A model generated the notes under the pieces. That model was given only the letters and a program-made list of their open reading frames with translations. It was not told the origin of the DNA and searched no databases. Shown here piece by piece: positions 54,973-64,000 of a DNA stretch of 64,000 nucleotides. The stretch is taken from NCBI GenBank assembly GCA_029582265.1, contig CM055831.1, positions 24,876,682 to 24,940,681 of the forward strand, written 5' to 3'. This DNA is from Zoroaster sp. YZ-2022 (taxonomy: Eukaryota; Echinodermata; Asteroidea; Forcipulatida; Zoroasteridae). A program made the translations under genes and the position numbers. Each line of letters opens with the position of its first letter. The first letter of the stretch is position 1.

Positions 54973-57900
54973 GTAAAGATACTATTTCATGTCATTTTCT
55001 GTAAGTCACTTAACCCTCCTACTGTTTGACCATTTGAAACCTTTCAAAATTTCCACTTTATAACAAAATGCCCATTGGTTTTGTACACACATGGTGATAC
55101 CATTTGAACAGTGTTGGTAGCAAGCTTTACTACCATTCAAATCCATTCAAATGCATAGAGGGTCCATTGATTCACCACTTAAAAGTATCCAAACAAGGTT
55201 TTGTATTAGCTGTACTACCATTTGGAAAGATCCAAACAAGGTTTTGTATTAGCTGACCTACCATTCAAAACCATTTGGGGGAATCAATACTGTACACAGT
55301 TATTTCACCATTCAAAACCACAAAAGTGAATGATTTCAAATGGTGGATCAACTTGTATGGAAAAGGTACCAGAAGTAGGAGGGTTAAATTAGATAGATTC
55401 CGCTTAGGCCAAACGGCCTCCGGTTTCTTGTTATAGGTTGGCTTTCAAATTTCTTTGTAATCTTTTCATGTAAACATGTATACATGGTTTTTGGAACCAA
55501 ACCAAATTTCCCATATACAAAGTATGGTGGCTAAGAGAGGCCTCACAAATCGGGCAAACGTTCATACCCCTATGAGAAAAAAGATGTTTAAAGCAGCACG
55601 TCAGAATTCCAATTGATCCAGCTATTTTGGCTGCAATTAGACATCATTTCCTAGCAAAAACTAAAAATGCCTACACGCGAGCAAAATTTTTTCACATATA
55701 AAATGATAACTTCAAATTGCCATAACAATTTAGGAATCAATAAATCTATACCGTACCTTTAATATCGGTACCCAAGTGTAACTGCATCGTCAACCATCTG
55801 TAAGCTTTTAAATGCAATATGAGTACGGATGGAAATGATGCATATATTTTCAGTAGATGAATATCACAACTTGAAAATAACAAAGCGAAATTGGAAATGA
55901 AAAAAAGATCTTCTTTACCCACGGGAAATGGTCTATCTTTGGTTTCACTGGATCCTTTGATGTACATCTATTCCCATTGTGCCGTCTTGTCCATTGACTA
56001 TCCAGTTGGTCTATGGGCAGCTGGCAGGGTTCTGCGACGATGCTTTCTCCCTACTCTGGGACCCATTAAGAGGGGGGGACGAGATCTTTGTTAAAATAAA
56101 CAGAGCCGGATGTTATTAGTGGCTTGGAGTAATTGTCACACTATTTCATTAAGCGGTGGCAGGTTGTATGGGAGCGTAGGTTTTTGTAGATTGTCATAAA
56201 TTAAAGGGACATTCAACTGAAGATGTTTCTTTTCAAAATTCGCTGATTTGTTAAATTTCCAAAAAACAGTTTTGAAACGAGGTGTTAAGCCAGGATGTAA
56301 TAATAATACAGGGTTCGTACGGGTCATGGAAAACCTGGAAAGTCGGGGAATTTTGCTTTTGCATTTTCCAGGCCTTGAAAGTCATGGAAATGGGTAAACT
56401 TCTTTAAAAGTCATGGAAAGTCATGGAATTTTAAGACTTATTAAAACCAATTTGCGTCAGAGGCCGTGTACACATGCAATTGTTTTTCGCACCGCGGATC
56501 GGAGAGCGTCTAAACACGCCATAGGAAACTCAGGAATATTTGTATGCATGCTCGGTTGACGTGATAACGAGCCACGTGCGTAAAGTGACGTGCACAGAAG
56601 ACGTGACCACACGCTGTGGAAGCTTCCATTGTCCTTTCGGGTGACGTGAAAACACGCCATTTTGGCAGAGCTCGTGCTTCGGTTGACGTGTTATTGTGCA
56701 ACACTTGTTCGGCACAAGAGCCGCTTCACATGGGTGGGTGTGCGGCACTCGTAAACCTGTTCCACACCTTTGTCTTTGTCTCCATTGAAATCTGTAAAGC
56801 TGCGGTATACTAAGATTTCTATAGACCAATTACCGTGCACCATTGTCCCATTGTTACTCGGTACCATGCCACTCGGATAATGGGGAAGGAATCCTTCCTC
56901 CATGCTCGGTTGACGTGTAAATACGAGGAATAATTCTTTAGAGGGCTCGGTGGACTTCTAAAGACGCAACACCAAATACGCCTCCTGGCTATAATTCCCA
57001 CGGGAAACTCACCAATTTATCTGCTAATAAGCTAAATGGGGGTGTCTCGTCTTAGTTTCATTGACGTAACCCAAAAAAATTCACGCAAAAAAAAAAACGT
57101 GTTTGTGTGTGAAAAAGAAACCCGCACAGGGGCCCAGAAAAACTTTTTTATTCCCGACGCAAACTGGTTTTAAAAGAAAAAGAAACAAGACAACCGGCAA
57201 ACAAAAAGACACAATTTCTGGGTCACAAGTTCACATCAAAGAAATGTCTGCCGACTTTGGAATGTTGAATGTATCAATTTGGGATTAGACCCAAGACAAG
57301 AGTTGGGGCTATTGTTCACTTGACAATGACTGACAGGTTGTGGTTTTACACTCCCAGACCAAGAGACAATAACCTCTGGGACCGGGTTCTTGGCTGGTTT
57401 ACAAGCTATTATAAACTAAACACGCGTGGGTCCCACTCTGCCTGGCACGCGGGTACCCCGCTTATCTGGTTTTTGCCTAAGCAGTGTGGTAGCGGAACCA
57501 GTGTCGTTTAAAGTTGAATGCTTATAAATAGATTGCGGCAGGCCGCATAGTTACAAATGCGGTGCATCAAAAACATTCTGTTGAAAAGAAACAAAGTTGC
57601 CGGCCAATTAAAATGTATCAATAAAGCTTCCTACAAGATTAAATAAATCCCTCAGTGGCAACAAATTATTGTTGTTCACAATTAGTTCTCGAACTGAACA
57701 AAGGAAATTTTGGGGTGTTTTTTTTTTTCACCATGGAATAAATTATACTTTTATAGCGTATCGGCCGATTTATAGCGTATCGGTATTTTTTTTTATAGCG
57801 TATCGGGCATGCCTGGCTAGAACAGTGGTGTTCTACTTAGATTCGCATTGTTAATGTTGGGCGCGAATCTTCGCGCGAATCGAAAAGTCATGGAAAAGTC

Positions 57901-60900
57901 ATGGAATACTTGTTGTAAAGGTCATGGAAAGTCATGGAATTATCTAAGTAAAAAAGTGTACGAACCCTGTAATAATAATAGGTAAAACTTGTACATGTAG
58001 CTTTGCATGGTGAGGATGATTTAAGTAAGACTAATTGCGGTGACACCATGTGGAATCTCAATTGAGTAGTAATTAGTCTGAAAAGAAATGGAGGTACAAC
58101 TCGATGTTTCGATCAGTATGCTCTGATTGTCCTCAGGAGAATAATAATAATAATGAACATTTGTAATGCGCCGGTGTCCGTCAAAAGAGATGCTCATGAC
58201 GCAGTGACACATCAGTGTAAACAAGAAAACAAAATACATGGTAGAACAATGCAATATAAAATTACAAGGAACAATGGTTGTAAAAAAAGGCTGACTGGCC
58301 CTGGTCAGAATATGCTAGGCAAAAACGATATTCTGACAACAAGGAAAAACCCTGCATACACAACCAAGCAAACACAACCAAGCAAACAAGGTTGATTTGC
58401 AAAAAATGTAAACACCGAAGCGATGCTCTTCACATATTAAACAAAAACAAAAGGTATAAATACATCATCATAAAAGTCAATAGTTAAACATAAGTAAATT
58501 ATACATCAATTTTCATCAAATGAGTTTTGAGAGCAGTTTTAAATGAAGCAAGAGATGGAGATTGTTTGACATGCTCAGGTAAATCATTCCACAAAGGAGC
58601 AGCAGCAGCAAAAGAACGTTTTCCCCAGGATCTCTTTGTCAATTTCTTACTCAGAAGAAGTTTATGATGTGATCTCATGAAATCACGATTTGAGTGATAT
58701 GGTTGAAGTAATTCTGATAAATATGATGGTGACATATCAATGGAAGATTTAGAAATAGGGTTTCCAAATTTGCTGGAAATTTCAAAACAGGGTGTCCAAA
58801 TTGTTCACTTACAATACTTTTACATGTAAATGACAGATGAAATAGGGTGTCCAAAATTGAAACAGGGTGTCCAAAAAGACACCCAGACACCCCTCTGACT
58901 AATACTATGTTTTGAAATTACTTTTCACCTTTCAAACCTTTGAAAGGGTTGAATACACCCTCCTTTTTATTCTGTAATTTTGTAATTTATCAATGGTTCA
59001 CAACAACCATTTTTTAAACTTTTTTTTTATTTTTAAATTTAACTTTACATTGACATCCTTCTGTCATCTTTTCTTTGTGGTGAATTTATTTTAATTTTCT
59101 TGTGCAATTTGACTTGTTCTGTTTGTCTCATCTTTGAAAAAAACAAAAACGTTTGTTATATAATTTAGTATTTTCTTAAACATTTTATTGTAAATTTACG
59201 ATTTCTAAATGTTTAACCCGAACCCCTTGGGTATTTTTACTGGAAAGTATCCTGAATCCACCAAAATCCACCATTTTTGTCACACACAAAATGCTGGTGT
59301 CCTGAATCCATCAGAATCCGCCAGTGTAGATATTGGACATATCCTGAATCCACCACTAAATTTCTGGCGGATTTTGGCGGATTCAGGATACCATGCTCAC
59401 ATGAAAATTTGTATAGTATGTTGCTGCATAGAATCCATCAAAATCTAACACATACAAGTGTTGGCTGTACATGTACAGTACATGTAACTATAATCCATCA
59501 AAATACATGTACATCAACCAACATGACCAAGCAGTTAAAAACTATTGAAATCCTGAATCCATCAAAGTCCGCCATATGCTCAATGTGGAGATATCCTGAA
59601 TCAGCCGAAATCCTCCAAAACAGGGGGATGGATTTTGATGGATTCAGGGTGGTTAGGGTTAATAAACCATTTTTTAAAAATTGAATTGAATTGAGTAAGG
59701 CTGTGCATTTATGGTTATTTCGGGAACCGGATACCCGAAATTGAAAATCTTTGGATACTCGGGTACCCGTAATTTTTTTTGTAAATTTTGTAAAAACACA
59801 TAAATCCTCCCGAATACATAAAATAACCAATATGAACACAGGACTTACTGTAATAATTTCCTATAATGATAATAATAACTTTTAAATCAGAGACTTCCAT
59901 TTGTGTGGGTTAAATATTTGTTCAGTCGAAATTTTCAAAAGTCGTTTTCGGGTAATTTGAAGCGGAAAATGGAAACGGGTAATTTCAGTCAGGTACCCGG
60001 CACAGCCTTAGAATTGAGGGATCAAACTATACGATATTTACATAAACACACATGTGCATTCATTTGCTGGTGAAAGTGATTGCAAAACATAAACATTGGT
60101 ACCCTGTTTATGTTGTTCATTGACTCATTTGTCATGTACATGTATACTACCAGGAGTTGGTTAAGTGAACATGAGCCAAGGAAGATCAGACTAATTAAAT
60201 CAACCAGCACTACACATTTCCCTGACCTTTTCATGAAGGTTATTTATTCAAGAAAGAAAAACGGAGAAAAAAAACCCACAGGAAATGGTTGTGTTATTGT
60301 TGGAATTGGAGTAGAGTGTCAAAAGTACTATGCCCAAGGTGATTATAATTATTTGTGAAGTTAAAGGGACAATATCGTCACGATCAACAGGGCATGGAAT
60401 TGGAGTGCTAGTTTTAGATTAACTCGGTGACCAAGGTGTTAGCCAGGATTTAGAACTACATGTAGGGTGTCCAAATTTGCTGGAAATTTCAAAACAGGGT
60501 GTCCAAATTGTTCACTTATACTTTTACATGTAAATGACAGATGAAATAGGCTGTCCAAAATTGAAACAGGGTGGCCAAAAGACACCCAGACACCGCTCTG
60601 GCTAATACTGTGTCAGTGACTGAAAATAATACACCACATGATAAGGTCATATTACCGTTGCTGCTGCATAAATGAGCCAGTAATTTTGTTCATCTTAACC
60701 CTAACTCCCTAGGCCCATTTGCTTACACATAACCTGAATCCTCCAAAATCCTTCAGTCGTAAAACAAGCACATGACATGTATGCACACATGTGTTTCTAA
60801 TCTGTGATACATATACATGGCCAGGGACCCTCCCTGCATGCATGGAGCAATAAACAGTGTCCACTGACCTAAGCACTGACCTTGCAATCACTACAACAAA

Positions 60901-63538
60901 TATGGATGTACATGTACCATGGAAAGGCAAGTATGCCTAATAACCTCAATCCTCCAAAATCCTTCACTTTGGCAAAGAGAATTTGGGAAGGTTAGGGTTA
61001 ATCTAGGACACCGATTCCATGCCCTGTTGGAAGTCTGGTCTGATTTTGTCCCTTTAAATAAAAATAAAACTTTTGGAAAGTTTGTACCCCGCTACAAGTG
61101 TCACAATACATAATCGCCAGTGCTTAGCTGAGAGACACCTACAATTAATAATAATAATAATAATAATGTGTGGACTTATATAGCGCACGTATCCACCAAC
61201 TGAGTGGTGCTCAAGGCGCATTATATTATTACCCCTGCTCATAAGGCTCATAAATCATTCCTGAAACCATCTCAGCTCCCTGGGGAGTATACAGCTCAAT
61301 TGCTGCCATTACAGCGCATATAGGGCTAATCAACCAACTTTGCCCTCACAGGTACCCATTTAACCCCTGGGTGGAGAGAAGCAATTATGGTTAAGTGTCT
61401 TACTCAAGGACACAAGTGTCACGGCCGGGATTCGAACCCACATTCTGCTGCTAACACCAGAACTTGAGTCCGGTAAGCTAGACCGCTCGGCCATGACACT
61501 CCAATTGCTCCAATCACGCGTGTACCATGGACATTGGCAAATTCATTTGCATAGACCTCTGTATGGCGGCTCCTTTGTGATCCAACAGTTGGCTAACCAC
61601 TTTGTTTCTTACTTCTGAAAGCTGAAAAGACTGGCCTAATATCATTTCCATGGAATTTCTGACTTTTGTGATTTTTGTTTTTCAGTCGCGATATATTTTT
61701 TAATCATGATTTGCTGATATCTCGATAACTTGAAAAGTTCTCGATATCGTAATCGAATAAAAAAGGTATCGCGATATTTGATATCATCGTATTATCGCCC
61801 AAGCTTAGGCCCCTTGGCCCAATTTCATCGAGCTGCTTAGCAGCCGATTTTCCGCTTATTGTACGTTTATTCATTTCATAGCATTGCTAACCGTTAAGCA
61901 TAGAGAAAGGCATGCTAACTTGCCGGCCGTTATTGCTAATAATAATAATAATAAAGATTTTTAGCGCGCACATATCCACCCTGCTGGGCACTCAAGGCGC
62001 GGAAACAAAGAAAAAACATTAATACAAACAATATACAATGATAGCATAGGGAAAACAAATTATGTACCGAGATACATGTACCTACAATGCAATTACAAAT
62101 ATATACATCATCTTTGAAGAGTTGTGACATAAGATGAGTTTTAAGCATCGACTTGAATCTGGTTATACTATGACAAGATTTGAGTTTAGTTGGAAGATGA
62201 TTCCAGAGTCTCGGAGCTGCGACAGAAAACGACCTATCACCCCAGTTCCGTTTTGAAGTTGGTTCCTTGAGGAGTGACATGTTACTGGAGCGCAAATTGC
62301 GTGATGAAGTGTAGACTTTAAGTAGTTCAGAAATATAAATTGGAGCAATGTTATTAAAAGATTTGTGAACAATTAGCATTAGCTAAGCGAATGAGTGACG
62401 CAACAGTACAATTTTCTTGCTAACCTGTGAATTGTGTACATGTAGGTTGGTAAAATTCTTGCGTCGGGAGATAAACAATTGATTTAATTTTGCCCTACAC
62501 CGACGTGTGTATAGCACTGTATACTCAGTGCTTTCCGAGTGTCTGTGAAAAAACTACACAGGCGACTCGGGCGGGATTCGAACCCACGACCTCCTGCTTA
62601 CTAGTGCAGACGTCTTAACCTCTCGACCACCGAGCTTGCCTGATGACAATTGGCCGGCTAGAATCCCATATAGCAGCGGGTTCCGCGATATATATAGGTT
62701 GGTGAAATTCTTGCGTCGGGAGATAAACAATTGATTTAATTTTGCCCTACACCGTCGTGTGTATAGCACTGTATACTCAGTGCTTTATGCTGTGAATTAT
62801 GCTTATGACATAAAACACAATAAAGGGGGCCACTTTGCATCCGTCACGTTAGCAGTTTTTCCAATGGTTGTTATTTATTTTTAAGTACCTGAAATCGACC
62901 AAAAAGTGTTTCAACATGTGAATGGACATGCAGGCTTATACTAGAACTAATTTGAGTTGATTTATTTTATTTTTAAAATTTTTAAAATTATTTTGTTACC
63001 CTCAAATTTCCATAAAAATTGGACGGAAAAAGTTACCTCACTTTTCCGTCCATTTGTTGATGGAAATTTTAGGGTAATTAAAAAAATAATAGTAATAATC
63101 AACTCAAATTATCTTTAGGATAAGCATGCATGTCTATTCAAATGTTGAAATTCTTTTTGGGTGGTTTCAGATATTTGAAAAAAAATTACAACCATTAGAA
63201 AAACTGCTAACGTGACGGTAGTAAAGTGGCCCCCTTTATTGTGTTTTATGTCTTATGCTTACCGGTAAGCAGCGCTATGAAGTTGGGCGCTGGTCATTTC
63301 TAAGGTTTACATGTAGTGTGTCTCTTGTATCAAAACTTTATTTTGAATTTGTGTATATGCAGAGTGTGATTCATGCTGTCGTTGCTAAGTTAGCGAGGGG
63401 AGACCGTGCCTTCCAGAGTAGCTTTGCGATTCGTCTACAGCACATACAGTCCGAGGAGAGTCACTGGCTCCACAGGGATCTCACTATTGGTCAGATCAAA
63501 CAGAAGTACGAGAAGATACACCCGGCATTAGAATGGAG
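54871..63538 (+). CDS. PTK2: Focal adhesion kinase (FAK/PTK2), first two coding exons; gene continues past the window
   Basis: Join 54871-54972, 63363-63538. It encodes MASFNKAAEKLTLKIFQPNG..SFNSVKCMETTDIK, then SVIHAVVAKLARGD..FAIRLQHIQSEESHWLHRDL and IKQKYEKIHPALEW(R). This matches the FERM F1 lobe of FAK: an N-terminal beta strand of the form ERVLKVF, then the block RLxHLxSEExHWLHxDM..KYExxHPPEEW. FAK is a cytoplasmic tyrosine kinase acting at integrin adhesions; its FERM domain autoinhibits the kinase and binds receptors and phosphoinositides. Kinase and FAT domains lie beyond position 64000. The N-terminal tail before the FERM domain is short (about nine residues, against about 34 in vertebrates). 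PYK2 is the vertebrate paralogue; invertebrates usually have a single FAK. The 8.4 kb intron is almost entirely mobile elements. Confidence 0.93.
55014..55383. mobile_element. TTAA-flanked CCCTCCTACTG element in FAK intron
   Basis: TTAA 55010-55013 and 55384-55387; ends CCCTCCTACTG and AGAAGTAGGAGGG. The body is a third, unrelated type: CCATTTGAAACC, CCATTCAAAACCA and CAAACAAGGTTTTGTATTAG words repeated two or three times in both orientations. Confidence 0.88.
55407..55690. mobile_element. GGCC/TTA MITE (Harbinger-like) in FAK intron
   Basis: TTA 55404-55406 then GGCCAAACGGCCTCCGGTTT; reversed core ATTTTGGCTGCAATTAGACA. The right end is decayed near AAAATGCCTACACG. Confidence 0.68.
56309..57969. 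mobile_element. hAT-like element with CAGGGTTCGTAC ends, 1,661 bp, carrying a TTAA element
   Basis: CAGGGTTCGTAC at the left and GTACGAACCCTG at the right; TAATAATA duplicated at 56301-56308 and 57970-57977. Subterminal AAGTCATGGAAAGTCATGGA words on both sides. Inside: the TTAA element 56445-57169, then sequence of unknown origin (57174-57840) with no recognised protein. Confidence 0.85.
56445..57169. mobile_element. TTAA-flanked AACCA/TTTGCGTC element (relative of CCAGTTGACG family)
   Basis: TTAA 56441-56444 and 57170-57173; ends AACCAATTTGCGTCAG and CCCGACGCAAACTGGTT. It shares GATCGGAGAGCGTCTAAACA with the 38.8 and 49.3 kb elements but is about 25% longer, with many GTTGACGTG repeats. Confidence 0.8.
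58020..58740 (-). mobile_element. LINE 3' end and adjoining repeat
   Basis: 58139-58740 on the minus strand keeps a reverse-transcriptase C-terminus: SYLSELLQPY, RSWGKRSFAAAAPLWNDLPE, FKTALKTHLM. It then runs to ATGCGC..CATT and an ATT microsatellite at 58139-58155. 58020-58138 is the GAAACGTCGAG repeat also seen at 9355-9500. Confidence 0.75.
58753..58905. repeat. GGACACCC repeat, intact copy
   Basis: TTTCCAAATTTGCTGGAAAT, AGGGTGTCCAAATTGTTCAC and CAAAAAGACACCCAGACACC; reference for the split copy at 39645-41370 and the inserted copy at 60433-60610. Confidence 0.8.
59217..59658. mobile_element. TTAA-flanked CCCGAACC..GGTTAGGG element in FAK intron
   Basis: TTAA 59213-59216 and 59659-59662; 442 bp. 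The body has seven to eight CCTGAATCCA(C/T)CAAAATCC-type words, mostly in the same direction, ending in an inverted GGATTTTGATGGATTCAGGG. CCTGAATCC is also the start of the 44-bp unit. Confidence 0.82.
59698..60010. mobile_element. AAGGCTGTG-ended element, second copy
   Basis: AAGGCTGTGCATTTATGG at the left; GGTACCCGGCACAGCCTT at the right. Reverse orientation of 41529-41913 (CGGGTACCCGTAATTTTTTT; AGAGACTTCCATTTGTGTGG). Confidence 0.78.
60362..61055. mobile_element. Palindromic CAGGGCATGGAATTGG element with two separate insertions
   Basis: Pieces 60362-60432, 60611-60698 and 60998-61055 join into a standard family member. 60433-60610 is a GGACACCC repeat copy flanked by CGGTGA/CAGTGA. 60699-60997 is a TTAA-flanked CCCTAAC element with TTAA at 60695-60698 and 60998-61001. 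Confidence 0.9.
60699..60997. mobile_element. TTAA-flanked CCCTAAC element with exactly one 44-bp unit
   Basis: CCCTAACTCCCTAGGCCCAT..TTGCTTACACATAACCTGAA at the left, GGGAAGGTTAGGG at the right; 299 bp. This is the unexpanded counterpart of the 3.3 kb element in CCDC25. Confidence 0.92.
61147..61500 (-). mobile_element. tRNA-derived SINE type (ii), full length
   Basis: From the head (GTCATGGCCGAGCGGTCTAG; GTGGGTTCGAATCCCGGCCG) on the minus strand through CACCCAGGGGTTAAATGGG and CTGAGATGGTTTCAGGAATG to GCGCCTTGAGCACC..GGTGGATACGTGCGCTATAT and ATTATTATT. It is the best complete copy. Confidence 0.9.
61940..62385 (-). mobile_element. LINE 3' end: reverse-transcriptase C-terminus and (TAA)n tail
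   Basis: The minus-strand frame of about 147 codons reads IVHKSFNNIAPIYISELLKV, then NLRSSNMSLLKEPTSKRNWG, DRSFSVAAPRLWNHLPTKLK and FKSMLKTHLM. S-F-S-V-A-A-P-R-L-W-N-x-L-P is the classic extreme C-terminus of CR1/L2-like LINE polyproteins. The 3' end is GCGCCTTGAGTGCCCAGCAG..GGTGGATATGTGCGCGCTAA plus an ATT microsatellite. It is 5'-truncated. Confidence 0.82.
62446..62790 (-). mobile_element. tRNA-derived SINE B with doubled tail
   Basis: tRNA-like head at 62560-62635 on the minus strand (GCTCGGTGGTCGAGAGGTTA; GTGGGTTCGAATCCC). The tail GACGTGTGTATAGCACTGTATAC (in pieces) with TAAACAATTGATTTAATTTTG occurs twice, at 62446-62530 and 62697-62787. Confidence 0.78.
62813..63245. mobile_element. 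Long-armed inverted-repeat element
   Basis: Arms of about 65 bp: AAACACAATAAAGGGGGCCA..CGTCACGTTAGCAG..CCAATGGTTG against CAACCATTAG..CTGCTAACGTGACGG..TGGCCCCCTTTATTGTGTTT. An inner pair TGGACGGAAAAAGTTACC/CACTTTTCCGTCCA is at 63021-63052. It lies 118 bp from FAK exon 2. Confidence 0.85.
63363..63538 (+). CDS. PTK2: FAK second coding exon (FERM F1 lobe)
   Basis: Acceptor GTGTATATGCAG ends at 63362; donor GTAAGT starts at 63539. 176 nt: 58 codons plus AG, completing Arg in the next exon. SEESHWLHRDL and KYEKIHPALEW are the diagnostic residues. An unspliced frame that starts at 63255 is not the real start. Confidence 0.94.
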
Positions 63539-64000
63539 GTAAGTCCGTGCATGGTCTGATGAGGGCACCGTTAAGCTAGTTGCTCATCACGAGGGTATTA
63601 TAGAAATTTGGTCTGACCATCTGGAAACTGGGTGGCATCTTGGCATAGTGTCCACTTAAAATTATTGTACGATAAAACATTTTATTTCGAAATTGTACTA
63701 TTTAAAAATCTACCAGGAAAAAGGTTGAAAAATTGATAATGTATAATAAAAAGTTTATTTGGAATAGGTTCTTTCTTACATTTTATCCAACATTTATTTC
63801 TGAATTTCTTTCGTATTTCTCTGGTAGTTTTGAAATTGGTTAGCCATGTTATTTTTTTTTCTCTCAAAATTGCCCTTTCAAAATGACCCTGTCAAAATGA
63901 CCCTGTCAAAATTGCCCTTTCAAAATTACCCTGTCAAAATTAAATTACCCTGTCAATTTTTATTTTTTTTTGGGAATTAATAATAAGCTAGTAATAATTT

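Larger units (their letters stand above)
61808..63292. mobile_element. GGCCCAATTTCATCG MITE carrying three insertions, next to FAK exon 2
   Basis: The fragments 61808-61937, about 62386-62445, 62788-62812 and 63240-63292 follow the order of the intact 30111-30495 element. They are separated by a LINE 3' end (61940-62385), a SINE B copy (about 62446-62787, GTGAATT on both sides) and a long inverted-repeat element (about 62813-63239). Confidence 0.8.

Overview
This is a repeat-rich piece of an animal nuclear genome. Split genes with GT-AG introns (and one AT-AC intron), tRNA-derived SINEs, LINE 3' ends, many short inverted-repeat elements and long minisatellites rule out a prokaryote. The gene set (FKBP12, CCDC25, BLCAP, focal adhesion kinase), the abundant TACATGTA-type words and the style of the repeats suggest a marine invertebrate, probably a deuterostome such as an echinoderm or hemichordate. 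The species cannot be fixed from the sequence alone.

Four protein-coding genes were found, most of them as short exons joined by homology and splice sites. (1) 213-3323 (+): the last three coding exons of an FKBP12-type peptidyl-prolyl isomerase. Its last intron is a textbook minor-spliceosome AT-AC intron. (2) 10751-19083 (-): a complete seven-exon CCDC25 gene (205 codons before the stop), convergent with FKBP. (3) 19627-19863 (+): a single-exon BLCAP gene, head to head with CCDC25 (543 bases between start codons). (4) 54871-63538 (+, runs off the window): the first two coding exons of a focal adhesion kinase (FAK/PTK2), encoding the start of the FERM domain. The 35 kb between BLCAP and FAK contains no gene that I could support.

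The rest is mobile-element debris, unusually legible because many insertions interrupt other repeats and keep their target-site duplications. The dominant theme is non-autonomous elements flanked by TTAA (piggyBac-like). They fall into several internal families: termini CCCTCCTA, telomere-like CCCTAAC, CCAGTTGACG/AACCA and CTCTTT. Others are TTA-flanked GGCC-ended elements (Harbinger-like), palindromic CAGGGCATGGAATCGG elements, two elements with 8-bp duplications (hAT-like), a 1.6 kb solo LTR, a 1.16 kb foldback palindrome, and two tRNA-derived SINE families, one of which has an interchangeable 3' module resembling a LINE tail.

Two minisatellites can be traced to an element end that multiplied. 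One is a 3 kb, 44-bp-period array in CCDC25 intron 2; the other is a roughly 60-bp array at 44.9-45.5 kb. A third array (81-bp period, 24.15-26.79 kb) keeps both strands open over hundreds of codons and would mislead gene finders.
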